DNA from: Gammaproteobacteria bacterium
GTDB taxonomy: Bacteria > Pseudomonadota > Gammaproteobacteria > Pseudomonadales > Pseudohongiellaceae
Assembly: GCA_019654215.1 (NCBI GenBank)
Contig: BPDI01000009.1
Coordinates: forward strand, 22,096 to 86,095
Length of the DNA: 64,000 nt
Reading direction: 5' to 3'
Numbering within the stretch: the first letter of the stretch is position 1; the number at the start of each line of letters is the position of its first letter. The notes beneath the pieces are model-generated. The model ran no database searches. It was not told the origin of the DNA and saw nothing but the letters and a program-made list of their open reading frames with translations. The translations under genes were made by a program, and so were the position numbers. Of this stretch, positions 19,436 to 30,587 are shown one piece after another.

Positions 19436-20599
19436 TTACTTTGCGCGTTGATTAAAACGCCGTCCCACTAAGGCAGATGTGATATTAACTTTTTGTATAT
19501 CAATTGTCCCTCCGGCAATACCCCAGCCCCAGGAATCCCGCATTTTTCGTTCGATAGGAAATTCACGGGAATAACCGTAACCACCCATTAATTGCATTGC
19601 TTTGCCTGTTACTTCTCGTGCCATTTCGTTGGCAAAACATTTTGCGATTGAGCTATCTGCAATCGAAGGTAACCCTTGCTCCGCATTCGCTACTGCTCGG
19701 TAGAGAAGTAAACGTGCCGCGTCTAACTTTAATTTCATTTCAGCGAGTTGTATTTGTACAGCTTGAAAATCGATCAACGGCTTGCCAAACTGATTGCGTT
19801 CCTGAGTGTAATCAAGTACGAAATCGAATGCTGATTGCGCAACGGCTAATGACATCGTTGTATTTCCGCAGCGCTCTAGGTCGAATGCATCCATTAACTT
19901 ACTAAAGCCTCCGGCAGGCACCAGAATATTTTTGACAGGAACTTCTACATTATCGAAATACATATCGGCACTATAAATACCTCGAAATCCCATATGATGA
20001 TCGCGCTTACCAAAACTGAATCCATCCATGCCTTTCTCAACTATAACTGCACCAATACCTTTAGCACCCTCATCATCTGACATGCGGCAATAAACGACAT
20101 AAGCCTCAGAATGACCAGCGCCTGAACACCAGCGTTTTGTTCCATTGATAACGACCTTGTCTTCATTAATACTTGCTTTAGTAGTTAAGTCTGTGAGTGC
20201 TGATCCGGCGCCAGGTTCTGACATGGAAACCGCCAGGACCATGTCTCCAGAACAGATAGCGGGTAGCAACCAATTTTTTAAATGGTCGTTACCGAAGTGG
20301 GCGATTGCTAAGCAGGGGCCGAAACAAGATTCAAAAATTGGAAAAGCCACGCCAATTGAGACCTTGGCTATTTCCTCGAGAACAAGCACGGCGTCTAGAT
20401 GAGATCCCCCGGCTCCGCCATAGTCTGCACTCAAATTGACTCCCAGATATCCAAGCTCAGCGAATCGCTTGCGCACTTCCAGGCTCGGTGGCTCATCCTT
20501 CTCTTCTATTTCTTTGGCGATTGAGGTTAATTCTCTCTGTGCAAACTGCCGCGCTGCATCTTGAAGTGCGCGTTGTTCTGCAGACAAACTAAAGTCCAT
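19436..20599 (-). CDS. Acyl-CoA dehydrogenase family protein without the usual catalytic Glu
   Basis: 387 residues with the full ACAD architecture. The N-terminal helical domain starts [19 protein letters not shown]; the middle beta domain has [14 protein letters not shown] and [12 protein letters not shown]; the C-terminal domain has [35 protein letters not shown] and [10 protein letters not shown]. In short- and medium-chain ACADs the segment before GT-x-x-IQ contains the catalytic base Glu (IYEGT); here the residue is Gly. The base may sit elsewhere, as in long-chain or isovaleryl enzymes, or the protein may act on an unusual acyl-CoA. It lies 29 bp upstream of the cysC start on the same strand. 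Confidence 0.88.
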   Translation of the reverse strand: MDFSLSAEQRALQDAARQFAQRELTSIAKEIEEKDEPPSLEVRKRFAELGYLGVNLSADYGGAGGSHLDAVLVLEEIAKVSIGVAFPIFESCFGPCLAIAHFGNDHLKNWLLPAICSGDMVLAVSMSEPGAGSALTDLTTKASINEDKVVINGTKRWCSGAGHSEAYVVYCRMSDDEGAKGIGAVIVEKGMDGFSFGKRDHHMGFRGIYSADMYFDNVEVPVKNILVPAGGFSKLMDAFDLERCGNTTMSLAVAQSAFDFVLDYTQERNQFGKPLIDFQAVQIQLAEMKLKLDAARLLLYRAVANAEQGLPSIADSSIAKCFANEMAREVTGKAMQLMGGYGYSREFPIERKMRDSWGWGIAGGTIDIQKVNITSALVGRRFNQRAK

Positions 20600-20713
20600 G
20601 CATTATCTCCCTAATTTCTGGAAGTGCATCATATGCATGAGTGGACGCCGCTGCAAATCTGACGCTTGCGCATCTGAAAAAGGGGGTATTTTCCCGCTCC
20701 AACAAGTGAATCC

Positions 20714-20722
20714 TGCTATAAT
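20714..20722 (+). promoter_or_regulatory. Extended -10 promoter of prfC
   Basis: TGCTATAAT is an extended -10 element (TGn plus perfect TATAAT) 52 bp before the prfC start. No -35 match at 17 bp, as is common with extended -10 promoters. Confidence 0.6.
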
Positions 20723-20773
20723 CGCCGCTTTTTTTCGGGCGCTTAATTCCGCCAGTTAGAATCGAGTCAAGCC

Positions 20774-22354
20774 GTGAGCGATCTACAGCAGGAAATCGAA
20801 AGACGCAGAGTTCTCGCGATTATTTCTCATCCGGATGCTGGTAAAACCACCATCACCGAGAAACTTCTGTTGTTTGGAAACCTAATTCAGGTGGCAGGTA
20901 CTGTAAAAGCCAAGAAATCTGATCGTCACGCCACATCTGACTGGATGACCATGGAACAGGAGCGAGGGATTTCGGTTACATCATCGGTAATTCAGTTTCC
21001 ATATAGAGAACGCGTGGTGAACTTGCTGGATACGCCTGGCCATGAAGATTTCTCTGAAGATACTTATCGCGTACTCACTGCGGTGGATTCTGCGCTAATG
21101 ATAGTGGATGGTGCTAAAGGCGTCGAGGAACGTACTATTAAATTGATGGATGTTTGTCGTTTACGGGACACGCCAATTTTTACATTCGTAAACAAACTGG
21201 ATCGCGATATTCTCGATCCTATAGCGATTCTCGATGAGATTGAAAACGTTCTAAAAATTAAATGTGCGCCAATCAACTGGCCTCTAGGTATGGGCAAAGA
21301 ATTCAAAGGGGTTTACAACCTTTACTCCGATACTATTCATGTTTATCAACAAGGGCAGGGGCATCAAATTCCAGAGGATGTGCAAATCAAGGGTTTAGAT
21401 AGCGCAGAAGCAAAAGAATTGCTTGGAAGTTACATCGACGATTTCTCCGAAGATATCGAGTTGGTAAAAGGCGCCAGCCATGAATTTGATGTAGATGCTT
21501 ATTTAAAGGGACAGCTGACCCCTGTTTATTTCGGTACGGCGTTAGGTAATTTCAGCGTAAAAGAAATGCTTGATGACTTTGTGCAGTGGGCACCGGCACC
21601 ACAAGGTCGCGAAACTGAATCTCGGCTAGTTGAGGCATATGAAGAAGGTTTTAGTGGCTTTATTTTTAAGATTCAGGCGAATATGGATCCAAAACATCGA
21701 GATCGTGTCGCCTTCATGCGTATCTGTTCTGGCGAATACAAAAAAGGCATGAAGATGCACCATAGTCGCATTGGAAAGGATGTGAAAGTTGCGGACGCGG
21801 TAGTTTTTCTCGCCCGTGATCGCACTCAGGCCGATGGAGCAGTTTCAGGAGATATTATTGGTCTTCATAATCATGGAACGATTCAGATTGGAGATACCTT
21901 CACAACTGGCGAAGAATTAAAATTTCGAGGTATCCCTCATTTTGCGCCAGAGTTGTTTAAACGCATTCGTTTGAAAGATCCGCTGAAATTAAAGCAGTTA
22001 CAAAAAGGGCTAACTCAGTTATCCGAGGAAGGCTCTACCCAGCTCTTTATGCCGCTGCGTAATAACGATTTGGTAGTTGGGGCCGTAGGCGTCCTGCAGT
22101 TCGAAGTTGTGGCCTATCGCTTAAAAGATGAGTACAAAGTGGATGCGATTTATGAGCCGATTAATGTACAACTGGCCCGCTGGGTAGATAGTGACAATAA
22201 AATCAAGCTGCAAGAGTTTAAAAAGAAGGCTCATGAAAATCTGGCACTGGATGGTGGGAGCTATCTAACTTATTTGGCGCCCACCCGAGTTAATCTGAAT
22301 CTTATGGAAGAGCGCTGGCCGGAGATTCGATTCCGCTCTACTAGGGAACATTAA
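20774..22354 (+). CDS. prfC: Peptide chain release factor 3 (RF3)
   Basis: 526 residues with a GTG start, the normal length. The GTPase domain has G1 [10 protein letters not shown], a switch region [13 protein letters not shown]3 [12 protein letters not shown] and G4 FVNKLDRD. The later domains include [16 protein letters not shown] and [16 protein letters not shown], typical of RF3. RF3-GTP recycles RF1/RF2 from terminated ribosomes. It is preceded by an extended -10 promoter and followed 9 bp later by tgt. Confidence 0.97.
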   Translation: MSDLQQEIERRRVLAIISHPDAGKTTITEKLLLFGNLIQVAGTVKAKKSDRHATSDWMTMEQERGISVTSSVIQFPYRERVVNLLDTPGHEDFSEDTYRVLTAVDSALMIVDGAKGVEERTIKLMDVCRLRDTPIFTFVNKLDRDILDPIAILDEIENVLKIKCAPINWPLGMGKEFKGVYNLYSDTIHVYQQGQGHQIPEDVQIKGLDSAEAKELLGSYIDDFSEDIELVKGASHEFDVDAYLKGQLTPVYFGTALGNFSVKEMLDDFVQWAPAPQGRETESRLVEAYEEGFSGFIFKIQANMDPKHRDRVAFMRICSGEYKKGMKMHHSRIGKDVKVADAVVFLARDRTQADGAVSGDIIGLHNHGTIQIGDTFTTGEELKFRGIPHFAPELFKRIRLKDPLKLKQLQKGLTQLSEEGSTQLFMPLRNNDLVVGAVGVLQFEVVAYRLKDEYKVDAIYEPINVQLARWVDSDNKIKLQEFKKKAHENLALDGGSYLTYLAPTRVNLNLMEERWPEIRFRSTREH

Positions 22355-23500
<1,146 letters not shown>

Positions 23501-23644
23501 CCAAGTTGATGTTGCGTTGGATTGACTTGAATCGCGGGTCATTGCCCCCAAAAATGCTAGATATAGGCAAAGAGGGCGAGAAAACAGCAAAAACTGATGG
23601 CAAAAACCTAATAAAGAGTCGCGTTATTGACCGAGAGAGAATTC

Positions 23645-23977
23645 ATGAACATATTATTTCCCGTTGCTAATGCGCAAGACGCTGCGCAACCACAACAAAC
23701 TTCACTGACTTACAACCTTATTCTTTTTGGCGGAATGTTTTTCCTGTTCTGGCTAATTCTTTGGCGCCCGCAATCGAAACGAGCCAAGGAACATCGAGAG
23801 CTGGTTAGTAGTATCTCCAAAGGCGATGAGGTGATGACTTCCGGTGGCTTGTTGGGAAAGGTTACAAAAGTGCAGGATGACTATATCGCCGTCGAAGTTT
23901 CACAGGGTGTTGAATTAAAGCTGCAGAAATCTTCGGTTGCTGCAGCGCTTCCAAAAGGTACGATTAATCAAATTTAG
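23645..23977 (+). CDS. yajC: Preprotein translocase subunit YajC
   Basis: 110 residues. The start is ATG 23645 (MNILFPVANAQDAAQ), with GAGAGAG upstream. One transmembrane helix (YNLILFGGMFFLFWLILW) is followed by RPQSKRAKEH and a cytoplasmic beta domain with GDEVMTSGGLLGKV, all YajC hallmarks. It associates with SecDF in the inner membrane. Confidence 0.95.
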   Translation: MNILFPVANAQDAAQPQQTSLTYNLILFGGMFFLFWLILWRPQSKRAKEHRELVSSISKGDEVMTSGGLLGKVTKVQDDYIAVEVSQGVELKLQKSSVAAALPKGTINQI

Positions 23978-24018
23978 GCTGAGCCTTGCGGTTCAGCAAG
24001 AAGCGAAGAGCGCATTTT

Positions 24019-25905
24019 ATGCTAAATCGATATCCAGCCTGGAAAAACGTACTCATTATCATAGTCGTTATATTGGGATTCCTATATTCAGTTCCTAATA
24101 TCTACCCCGATGACGAAGCAATTCAAATCTCCACCGATAACCTAAATCTCAATGAGTCGGATTTGGCGACTATTACCACGGCGCTGGAAGCGGCTCAGGT
24201 GGAATTTTTTGGAGAAGAATTCACCGAAGAAAACATTCTATACCGATTTAATACTGTCGATGACCAGCTGGTTGCCAAGACCGCTATCGAAGATGTTCTG
24301 ACTGATGATTATATTGTTGCTCTAAATCTTGCTCCAACGACACCTGGATGGTTGCAAGCCATTGGGGCGGGTAAAATGAATCTCGGACTTGATTTGCAAG
24401 GTGGTGTGTACTTCTTAATGGAAGTAGACATGGAAGCGGCACTTGGCCGTCGCATGGAAGACAACCTGAGTAATGTGCGTTCTATATTAAGAGAAGAAAG
24501 GCTTCGCACACGAGGAACCAATGTCGTCGACAATACCCATCTGGAAGTGCGTTTTGCCAATGCAGAGGTTCGCTCAGATGCACGTTCCGTTCTCGTTGAT
24601 AATTTCCCTGATCTGCAATTTCAGAATCGTGAATCCGGAGATCTGTTCATTCTCGATATGCGCACTCCGCCAGATGTCATTCTGCAGATCCAGCGGGATA
24701 CACTGCAGGCTAATCGCACGACGATTATGAAGCGGGTTGACGCGCTCGGTGTTGCTGAACCGACTGTGCAGCAACAGGGTGCAGACCGTATTGTTGTTGA
24801 ATTGCCCGGTGTTCAGGATCCCGCGCAAGCGATTCGCTTTTTACAGAGAATTGCCACACTTGAATTCCATTTAGAAGCAATGCCGGGGGCCTCGCCAGCG
24901 TCTTACACGAGCTATGTCAACCCTGATGGCATTATGATTGATGTCGACAACGAAATTATCTTGCAGGGTGATCGTATTAGTAACGTTCGATCCACTCTCG
25001 ACCAGAATGGTTTGCCTCAGGTTCAAATCAACTTGGATGCTCAAGGTGGTAACCAGATTAACCGGGTAACTCGTGACAATGTCGGTAGGATGATGGATAT
25101 CCTGTTATCTGAAACTCGTAGCCGTACAATTTTAACAACTGGTGGAAATGGCGAAGAGATAGAAGAAGTCGAATTTTTTGAAGAAAAACGATTAATTAGT
25201 CATGCGACTATCCGCACTGCATTACCAAGAACATTTGTTATAACTGGTTTAACTGCTAGAGAGGCAAATGACCTTTCTGAACTGATTCGCTCAGGCTCAT
25301 TAGCAGCGCCGATGACCATCGTAGAGCAATCTGTGATCGGGCCTACTATGGGACGAGAAAATCTCGAAGCAGGTTTTAGGGGAGTGCTGGTTGCATCGGT
25401 ATTGGTTTTAATATTTATGATGTTTTATTACCGAGTATTTGGGCTGGCAGCCAATACTGCGTTAATCATGAACATCCTGCTGATCTTCGCCGTAATGTCG
25501 ACGCTTATACCAGCGACGCTCACACTACCAGGAATAGTGGGAATTGTATTAACAGTAGGTATGGCTGTGGATGCCAATGTGCTTATCTTTACGCGAATTA
25601 GGGAAGAGTTGAGTAATGGAATGCCACCTCAACAGGCCATTGATGCCGGTTACAATCGTGCGTTTACCACTATTCTCGATGCTAATTTAACGACTTTCCT
25701 AGTGGCGCTGGTTCTTTTTACTATCGGAACCGGACCGGTGAAGGGATTCGCAGTCACGCTAATGATTGGAATTATCACTTCCATGTTTACTGCTATCGTT
25801 GGCACTCGTGCCTTAGTGAATGTAATTTACGGTGGGCGCAACATTCAGAAACTTTCTATTGGCCGTTATCCGAAGCCAAACAAATCGGGTATCGAAGCAA
25901 CTTAA
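24019..25905 (+). CDS. secD: Protein translocase subunit SecD
   Basis: About 628 residues from ATG 24019 (MLNRYPAWKN), with GAAGAG upstream; a TTG at 23986 would add an unlikely leader. A first TM helix is followed by a large periplasmic P1 domain with LGLDLQGGVYFLMEVD, then ALGVAEPTVQQQGADRIVVELPG across two segments. A C-terminal five-helix RND-like bundle contains VGMAVDANVLIFTRIREEL, whose Asp takes part in proton-driven translocation. SecDF pulls translocating proteins out of SecYEG. Confidence 0.97.
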   Translation: MLNRYPAWKNVLIIIVVILGFLYSVPNIYPDDEAIQISTDNLNLNESDLATITTALEAAQVEFFGEEFTEENILYRFNTVDDQLVAKTAIEDVLTDDYIVALNLAPTTPGWLQAIGAGKMNLGLDLQGGVYFLMEVDMEAALGRRMEDNLSNVRSILREERLRTRGTNVVDNTHLEVRFANAEVRSDARSVLVDNFPDLQFQNRESGDLFILDMRTPPDVILQIQRDTLQANRTTIMKRVDALGVAEPTVQQQGADRIVVELPGVQDPAQAIRFLQRIATLEFHLEAMPGASPASYTSYVNPDGIMIDVDNEIILQGDRISNVRSTLDQNGLPQVQINLDAQGGNQINRVTRDNVGRMMDILLSETRSRTILTTGGNGEEIEEVEFFEEKRLISHATIRTALPRTFVITGLTAREANDLSELIRSGSLAAPMTIVEQSVIGPTMGRENLEAGFRGVLVASVLVLIFMMFYYRVFGLAANTALIMNILLIFAVMSTLIPATLTLPGIVGIVLTVGMAVDANVLIFTRIREELSNGMPPQQAIDAGYNRAFTTILDANLTTFLVALVLFTIGTGPVKGFAVTLMIGIITSMFTAIVGTRALVNVIYGGRNIQKLSIGRYPKPNKSGIEAT

Positions 25906-25922
25906 TAGACTGGGATAAGAAC

Positions 25923-26873
25923 ATGATTTTGGGCAGACAAATAGATTTCATGGGTGTACGCAAAATTGCGGGAGCGATTTCTGCAGTACTCGTTTTAGTG
26001 TCTATATTTGCACTTATATTTAACTCTTTGCAGTTTGGTTTAGATTTCACCGCCGGAACTTCAGTCCGCTTAAATTACTCACAAACCATTATTCTTGATG
26101 AAGTAAGCGAAGCGCTAAACAATAATGGTTACGAAGACGCAGTTGTAGTTAGCTTTGGCTCCGATCGCGAGATTCGAGTTGTGCTGCCAGTTGATGAAAG
26201 CGTTGAAGTTGTTGATCAAGCAAGCCAGGCAGCAGAGATAGGTGAAACTATTGCGGCTTTGCTTAGTGCCAATAGTGATGCCGATGTAACTTTACTTGGA
26301 TCAGATTATGTGAGTGCCAAAGTGGGCGAAGAATTGGCAGAGCAGGGTGGCATGGGGATGTTGGTGGCGCTCGGTATCATCATGATTTATATTGCTGTGC
26401 GCTTCCAATTTAAGTTTTCCGTTGGTGCAGTTGTTGCACTCGCCCATGATGTGCTGATAACACTCGGCATTTTTTCAATCTTCGGAATTGAATTTAATCT
26501 CAACACCCTAGCTGCCATGTTGGCTATCATTGGCTATTCGCTTAATGACACTATCGTGGTGTCTGATCGAATTAGGGAGAATTTTCGTCGTATGCGTAAG
26601 GGAACTCCTGTAGAAATGGTTAATGTATCTCTTAACCAAACACTCAGTCGTACCATAATTACTTCCTTTACAACGCTCCTTGTATTGTTCTCAGTACTTA
26701 TTATCGGTGGCGAAACTACTCAAGGTTTCGCGATTGCACTCATCATTGGTGTGGTCATCGGAACCTATTCTTCCATTTATGTAGCTTCAAATGTGATTCT
26801 TTATATGAAAGTCACCCGGGAAGATTTGATGATCCCGGTGAAAGAAGGTGCCGATCTCGAAGGCACGGTCTAG
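25923..26873 (+). CDS. secF: Protein translocase subunit SecF
   Basis: 316 residues, ATG 25923, 17 bp after secD. Features are the first TM then FGLDFTAGTSVRLNY, an acidic periplasmic loop, and the C-terminal bundle with AIIGYSLNDTIVVSDRIREN (conserved Asp pair) and NQTLSRTIITSFTTLL. It is the partner of SecD in the inner membrane. Confidence 0.97.
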   Translation: MILGRQIDFMGVRKIAGAISAVLVLVSIFALIFNSLQFGLDFTAGTSVRLNYSQTIILDEVSEALNNNGYEDAVVVSFGSDREIRVVLPVDESVEVVDQASQAAEIGETIAALLSANSDADVTLLGSDYVSAKVGEELAEQGGMGMLVALGIIMIYIAVRFQFKFSVGAVVALAHDVLITLGIFSIFGIEFNLNTLAAMLAIIGYSLNDTIVVSDRIRENFRRMRKGTPVEMVNVSLNQTLSRTIITSFTTLLVLFSVLIIGGETTQGFAIALIIGVVIGTYSSIYVASNVILYMKVTREDLMIPVKEGADLEGTV

Positions 26874-26937
26874 TCACTTCTTCTCGGTAAAGTTTGAGCT
26901 CTCTCTAAGCGATACAGTCTGAAAGGTTGTCGGCCGT

Positions 26938-26966
26938 GGCCAATGAATTATCACTTGGCCTGTTTT
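26938..26966 (+). terminator. Possible terminator after secF
   Basis: GGCCAA and TTGGCC arms (6 bp) around an 11-nt loop, followed by TGTTTT. The T tract is weak and the loop long, so support is moderate at best. Confidence 0.35.
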
Positions 26967-27043
26967 GCCATACTTGCTATGTTTTAGTTCGATAAAAATG
27001 GGCGATTTTCAACAGCTTGGAATAACCAAAGCGATATAGAAGA

Positions 27044-29377
27044 ATGTATCCATCTAAGACCGGATTGGTGCTTGCTAAGTTAAAAGCTACAGCAATAGTG
27101 TTGTGTTGCACCTTGGCTGGAGGTTCTCTTGCTCAGGATTCTGGTTTGTTTCCACAACCAGCTGAAATTCAGCCTGCCGTGGACTTCTGGATCAAGGTCT
27201 ATACAGAAGTGGATACCCAGAGTGGATTTCTGCACGATTCGCAAAATCTGTCGGTAATTTATGCGCGCCTTGAACTAAACCGTCAAGAAATTGAGCGAGT
27301 CCGTACCGGAATTAGGGAAGATCTGAGGGTTTTGGCTACTGGCAGAAGAACGGGATTGACTGCTAGTCAGCAGGAAATCATGGATTTGTGGCCGGATAAT
27401 GTGAGTAATGAAACGCTACGCACTGCTGCCGGAAATGTCCGTTGGCAACTCGGGCAGTCCGATCGATTCCTCGGTGGGCTGCGGCGCTCAGGAGCCTACC
27501 GTGCTCACATTAATCAGGTTATTCGGGAGAAAGGATTGCCAATCGAATTAGGTGTTCTTCCTCACGTCGAGTCATCGTTTAATCCAAATGCCTATTCCAG
27601 CGCTTCGGCTGCCGGCATGTGGCAGTTCGGTCGAGATACAGCAAGACGCTTTATGCGGGTCGATCATATTGTTGACGAGCGCATGGATCCTTACACTGCC
27701 ACCGGAGCAGCGATGAGTTTGTTGGAATACAACTACTCGGTGTTAGGAACCTGGCCCTTGGCGCTTACAGCATACAATCATGGTGCCGGTGGAATTGCCC
27801 GTGCTGTCCGTCAGACTGGTACTACCGATATTGAGAAAATTATTGCCAATTATCGTGGCCGGGCTTTTGGTTTCGCTTCACGTAATTTCTACACACAATT
27901 TCTTGCGGTTATTCATGTTGAAAATAATGCCCAGGCATATTTTGGCGATTTTCGCTTAGATCCAGCCCCTAGTTTTCGGGAAGTAGTAACCGATGCCTAT
28001 ATCGATGCTGAGGTTTTTGCCCGATCCATCGGTATTAGTCTGGAGCAACTTGAAGCGGACAATCGAGCATTGCGTCCAGCAATCTGGGAAGGCAACAAGC
28101 GTATACCTAATGATTATCCTATTAAGCTGCGCGAGCAGGCTGTGGATTCGGGCGATTTGCTAGCGCTAATTCCTAACGATTTCAAATTCGATGTGCAAAC
28201 ACCGGATGTCGCCTATGTGGTGGAAAGAGGCGACAGCCTTTCTGTAATTGCACGCCGTTTTGATACTTCTGTTAATCGACTAGTTTCATTGAACCAATTG
28301 CGCAGTCGTAATCGTATCCAAATTGGTCAGCGACTTCTTTTGCCTCAAGACAATATCAGCTCGCAACAATTAATTGCCCAGGCAGGAGACGAGCCACCTG
28401 AAGATGGTGAATACACAGTGCGCCGAGGAGATACCGTTTCTCTTATCGCGTCACGCTATGGAGTGCCCGAAGCGGAGCTGCTCAGCGTCAATGGAATTCA
28501 GGATCGCAATCGAATCTATCCCGGTCAGCAAATTCGATTACCTGGTTTCGGTTCCAGTCTAGTGGAACAGGTAGTGGCTGCTCCTATAGAAGCCAGCGCA
28601 CCTCCATCGCTACCGACACAGTTAGCCTTTACTGAAGAGGCAGGTGAAATAGTCAGCGATTCTGAGATGGAAGTAGCAGAAGAGCCACCAGTCGCTGCTA
28701 TAGCTTTTAATGATGAATTATTACTAGAGGAAGAAGCCCTGGTAGAACTGGTTTCAGCAGAAAGTGAGGGTCCAGTGCATCTTGCGCTGAATTCTGCCAC
28801 TGAAGAAATTCTACCACCGGCGGCTGTGCTACCGGATAATATAGAGTTGGAAATAGCAGTTACCCCAGAAGAGGAAACAGCAGTAGCAATTGACCCCGCG
28901 CTAGATGTTAGTGAGAGCAATGAGCAGCTGGCTGAGGCTCTTGCTGCTGATCCTTCTGATTACACCGTTGCGTCAAACAATTCCATTGAGATCCAGGCGT
29001 CCGAAACCCTCGGTCATTATGCCGATTGGCTAGGTATTAGAGCCTGGGATTTGCGCCGCCTCAACAACATGGCCTTTCGTGATCCGGTGATCATCGGCGA
29101 AAGACTTGCTCTAGATTTTTCTCGAGTGAACATTGCTGAGTTTGAACTCAGGCGGCGTGATTATCATTCCACCTTGCAACAGGAATTTTTCAGTAACTAT
29201 CGTATTCAGAATGTTGAAAACTATCGTATAAGGTCTGGTGATAATATTGGCGCTATTGCTCGCAACCGTTATTCCACCCCAATCTGGTTGCTTCGTCAGT
29301 ACAATCCCGAGTTAGATTTCAATCGCATCCAGATCGATCAGGAAATTGTCTTTCCAGTCCTAGAGCAAGTTAATTAG
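27044..29377 (+). CDS. mltD: Membrane-bound lytic murein transglycosylase D-like, with LysM repeats
   Basis: 777 residues, larger than E. coli MltD (about 450). An N-terminal export signal (VLCCTLAGGSLAQ) may include a lipid-attachment Cys. The GH23 domain carries the catalytic Glu in LPHVESSFNPNAYSSASAAG, followed by MWQFGRDTARRFM and ALTAYNHGAGGIARAV. Two clear LysM repeats follow (YVVERGDSLSVIARRF and YTVRRGDTVSLIASRYG), then an acidic Ala/Glu/Pro linker of about 150 residues, then two more divergent LysM-like repeats (YTVASNNSIEIQASE and YRIRSGDNIGAIARN). It cleaves peptidoglycan strands to 1,6-anhydro products in the periplasm. The long acidic spacer separating two LysM pairs is unusual. 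Confidence 0.92.
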   Translation: MYPSKTGLVLAKLKATAIVLCCTLAGGSLAQDSGLFPQPAEIQPAVDFWIKVYTEVDTQSGFLHDSQNLSVIYARLELNRQEIERVRTGIREDLRVLATGRRTGLTASQQEIMDLWPDNVSNETLRTAAGNVRWQLGQSDRFLGGLRRSGAYRAHINQVIREKGLPIELGVLPHVESSFNPNAYSSASAAGMWQFGRDTARRFMRVDHIVDERMDPYTATGAAMSLLEYNYSVLGTWPLALTAYNHGAGGIARAVRQTGTTDIEKIIANYRGRAFGFASRNFYTQFLAVIHVENNAQAYFGDFRLDPAPSFREVVTDAYIDAEVFARSIGISLEQLEADNRALRPAIWEGNKRIPNDYPIKLREQAVDSGDLLALIPNDFKFDVQTPDVAYVVERGDSLSVIARRFDTSVNRLVSLNQLRSRNRIQIGQRLLLPQDNISSQQLIAQAGDEPPEDGEYTVRRGDTVSLIASRYGVPEAELLSVNGIQDRNRIYPGQQIRLPGFGSSLVEQVVAAPIEASAPPSLPTQLAFTEEAGEIVSDSEMEVAEEPPVAAIAFNDELLLEEEALVELVSAESEGPVHLALNSATEEILPPAAVLPDNIELEIAVTPEEETAVAIDPALDVSESNEQLAEALAADPSDYTVASNNSIEIQASETLGHYADWLGIRAWDLRRLNNMAFRDPVIIGERLALDFSRVNIAEFELRRRDYHSTLQQEFFSNYRIQNVENYRIRSGDNIGAIARNRYSTPIWLLRQYNPELDFNRIQIDQEIVFPVLEQVN

Positions 29378-30487
29378 CAAATTCAAACAGCACTTTATAA
29401 TTCGTTCTTAGTTTTTCAGCAGCATAGTTTTCTAATTCGATTTTCGGAAGAGCTTGATCTTCTTGTTTGAGTATCAGCCATTGCTGTAGACGTTCCAGTA
29501 CTAATTTCGCTGTTGCTTCATCACTTTCATGCCTTTTGTAAAGAAGATTTTCCGGCAAGTATTCTGGATAAACTAGGCAATTTGGAGCTAGGGGAGTACA
29601 GCCTGCAAAACAGGCCTCTTGAATTGCTAAGCCCTGAAAATCATGAAGTGCCGTGGACAATACCACATCACAACTGGCTAGCAGGCCATGGTAGCTAGCT
29701 TCGTCCTCGATGTAGCCGAACTGTCCACTTTCAATGGCCAAGTTGTTGGCATGTTCTTGGAGAAAGATCTCTAATCTAAATCGAATTCCTTTGGCACTTG
29801 GCGAAAACCCTCTCCGACGATATGAAGACGAATAGCTGACCCAGAAGTTGAGAGTAAATTTACGACCTCCAGCAATAATACTGGACCTTTGTCATATTCC
29901 CAGCGATGGTTCCAGACCACTTCAAGACAATTAGTAGTTTTTGAATCAATTATCCTATGGTTTGAGATTGAGACAGGAACCGGAGTTACCAGACTATCTT
30001 CGAGTTTTTTTAATACGCAATTTGGAATCTTGTCTGGAAGTTTATTTAAAAGACTCCTGACGCCTTCTAAGAAAGTTTCCCTATTAAAATTAGAATTAAA
30101 AACGATCTTATCAGCGCAAAGCGCTGAATAAATTGGCACTAATAAAGGTTCGATGTTTTCCTCTCTTTGAGTATTTCCTGGGTAGGCAAACTGATTTTCA
30201 TGAAAGTAAAGAATGGTTGGAAGTTCGCATAGCTCTGGAACTAGGCCGCGCAGACTGCTGAGGTCTACCATAGATGTGGCTATTAACAAATCGTAATTGG
30301 CGGCAAGTTCATCTCTGTTATTAAATGCCCAGTGCAAACTATTTCCTCGTATGCGCCAATTGAAATTGCGCGGTGGTAGAGCTAATTGTTTCCAGTCTAA
30401 GTCAGGAAACATTCGCGCCAGACGCTGGCGCCAAATCTTATGACTTCTTGCGTCATAGGCAGAAAGGAGGAGAATCTTATTTGTCAA
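29370..30487 (-). CDS. tRNA-queuosine alpha-mannosyltransferase-like glycosyltransferase (DUF3524), one frameshift
   Basis: About 370 residues after joining frames near 29776. The start is TTG 30487. The N-terminal domain matches the DUF3524/GTDC1 family: ILLLSAYDARSHKIWRQRL, ALPPRNFNWRIRGNSLHWAF, LLIATSMVDLSSLRGL and ILYFHENQFAYP. The C-terminal GT4 domain includes VVWNHRWEYDKGP, LHIVGEGFRQVP, then in the other frame FGYIEDEASYHGLLASCDVV and FQGLAIQEACFAGCTPLAPN, the nucleotide-sugar binding region. Animal GTDC1 (QTMAN) adds mannose to queuosine in tRNA-Asp; bacterial members are presumed to do likewise. The 3' end overlaps the mltD 3' end by 8 bp on opposite strands. The tgt gene in the same window supports a tRNA role. 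Confidence 0.78.
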
Positions 30488-30587
30488 TTCTTGTCCACGA
30501 ATCCGCTGGAATTAATGGAGGGTTAGGGCCGATGAAAAGGTGCAGCCAGATGTAAGTCGCGAGCGACTTAATCTGCCTCATCATAAA

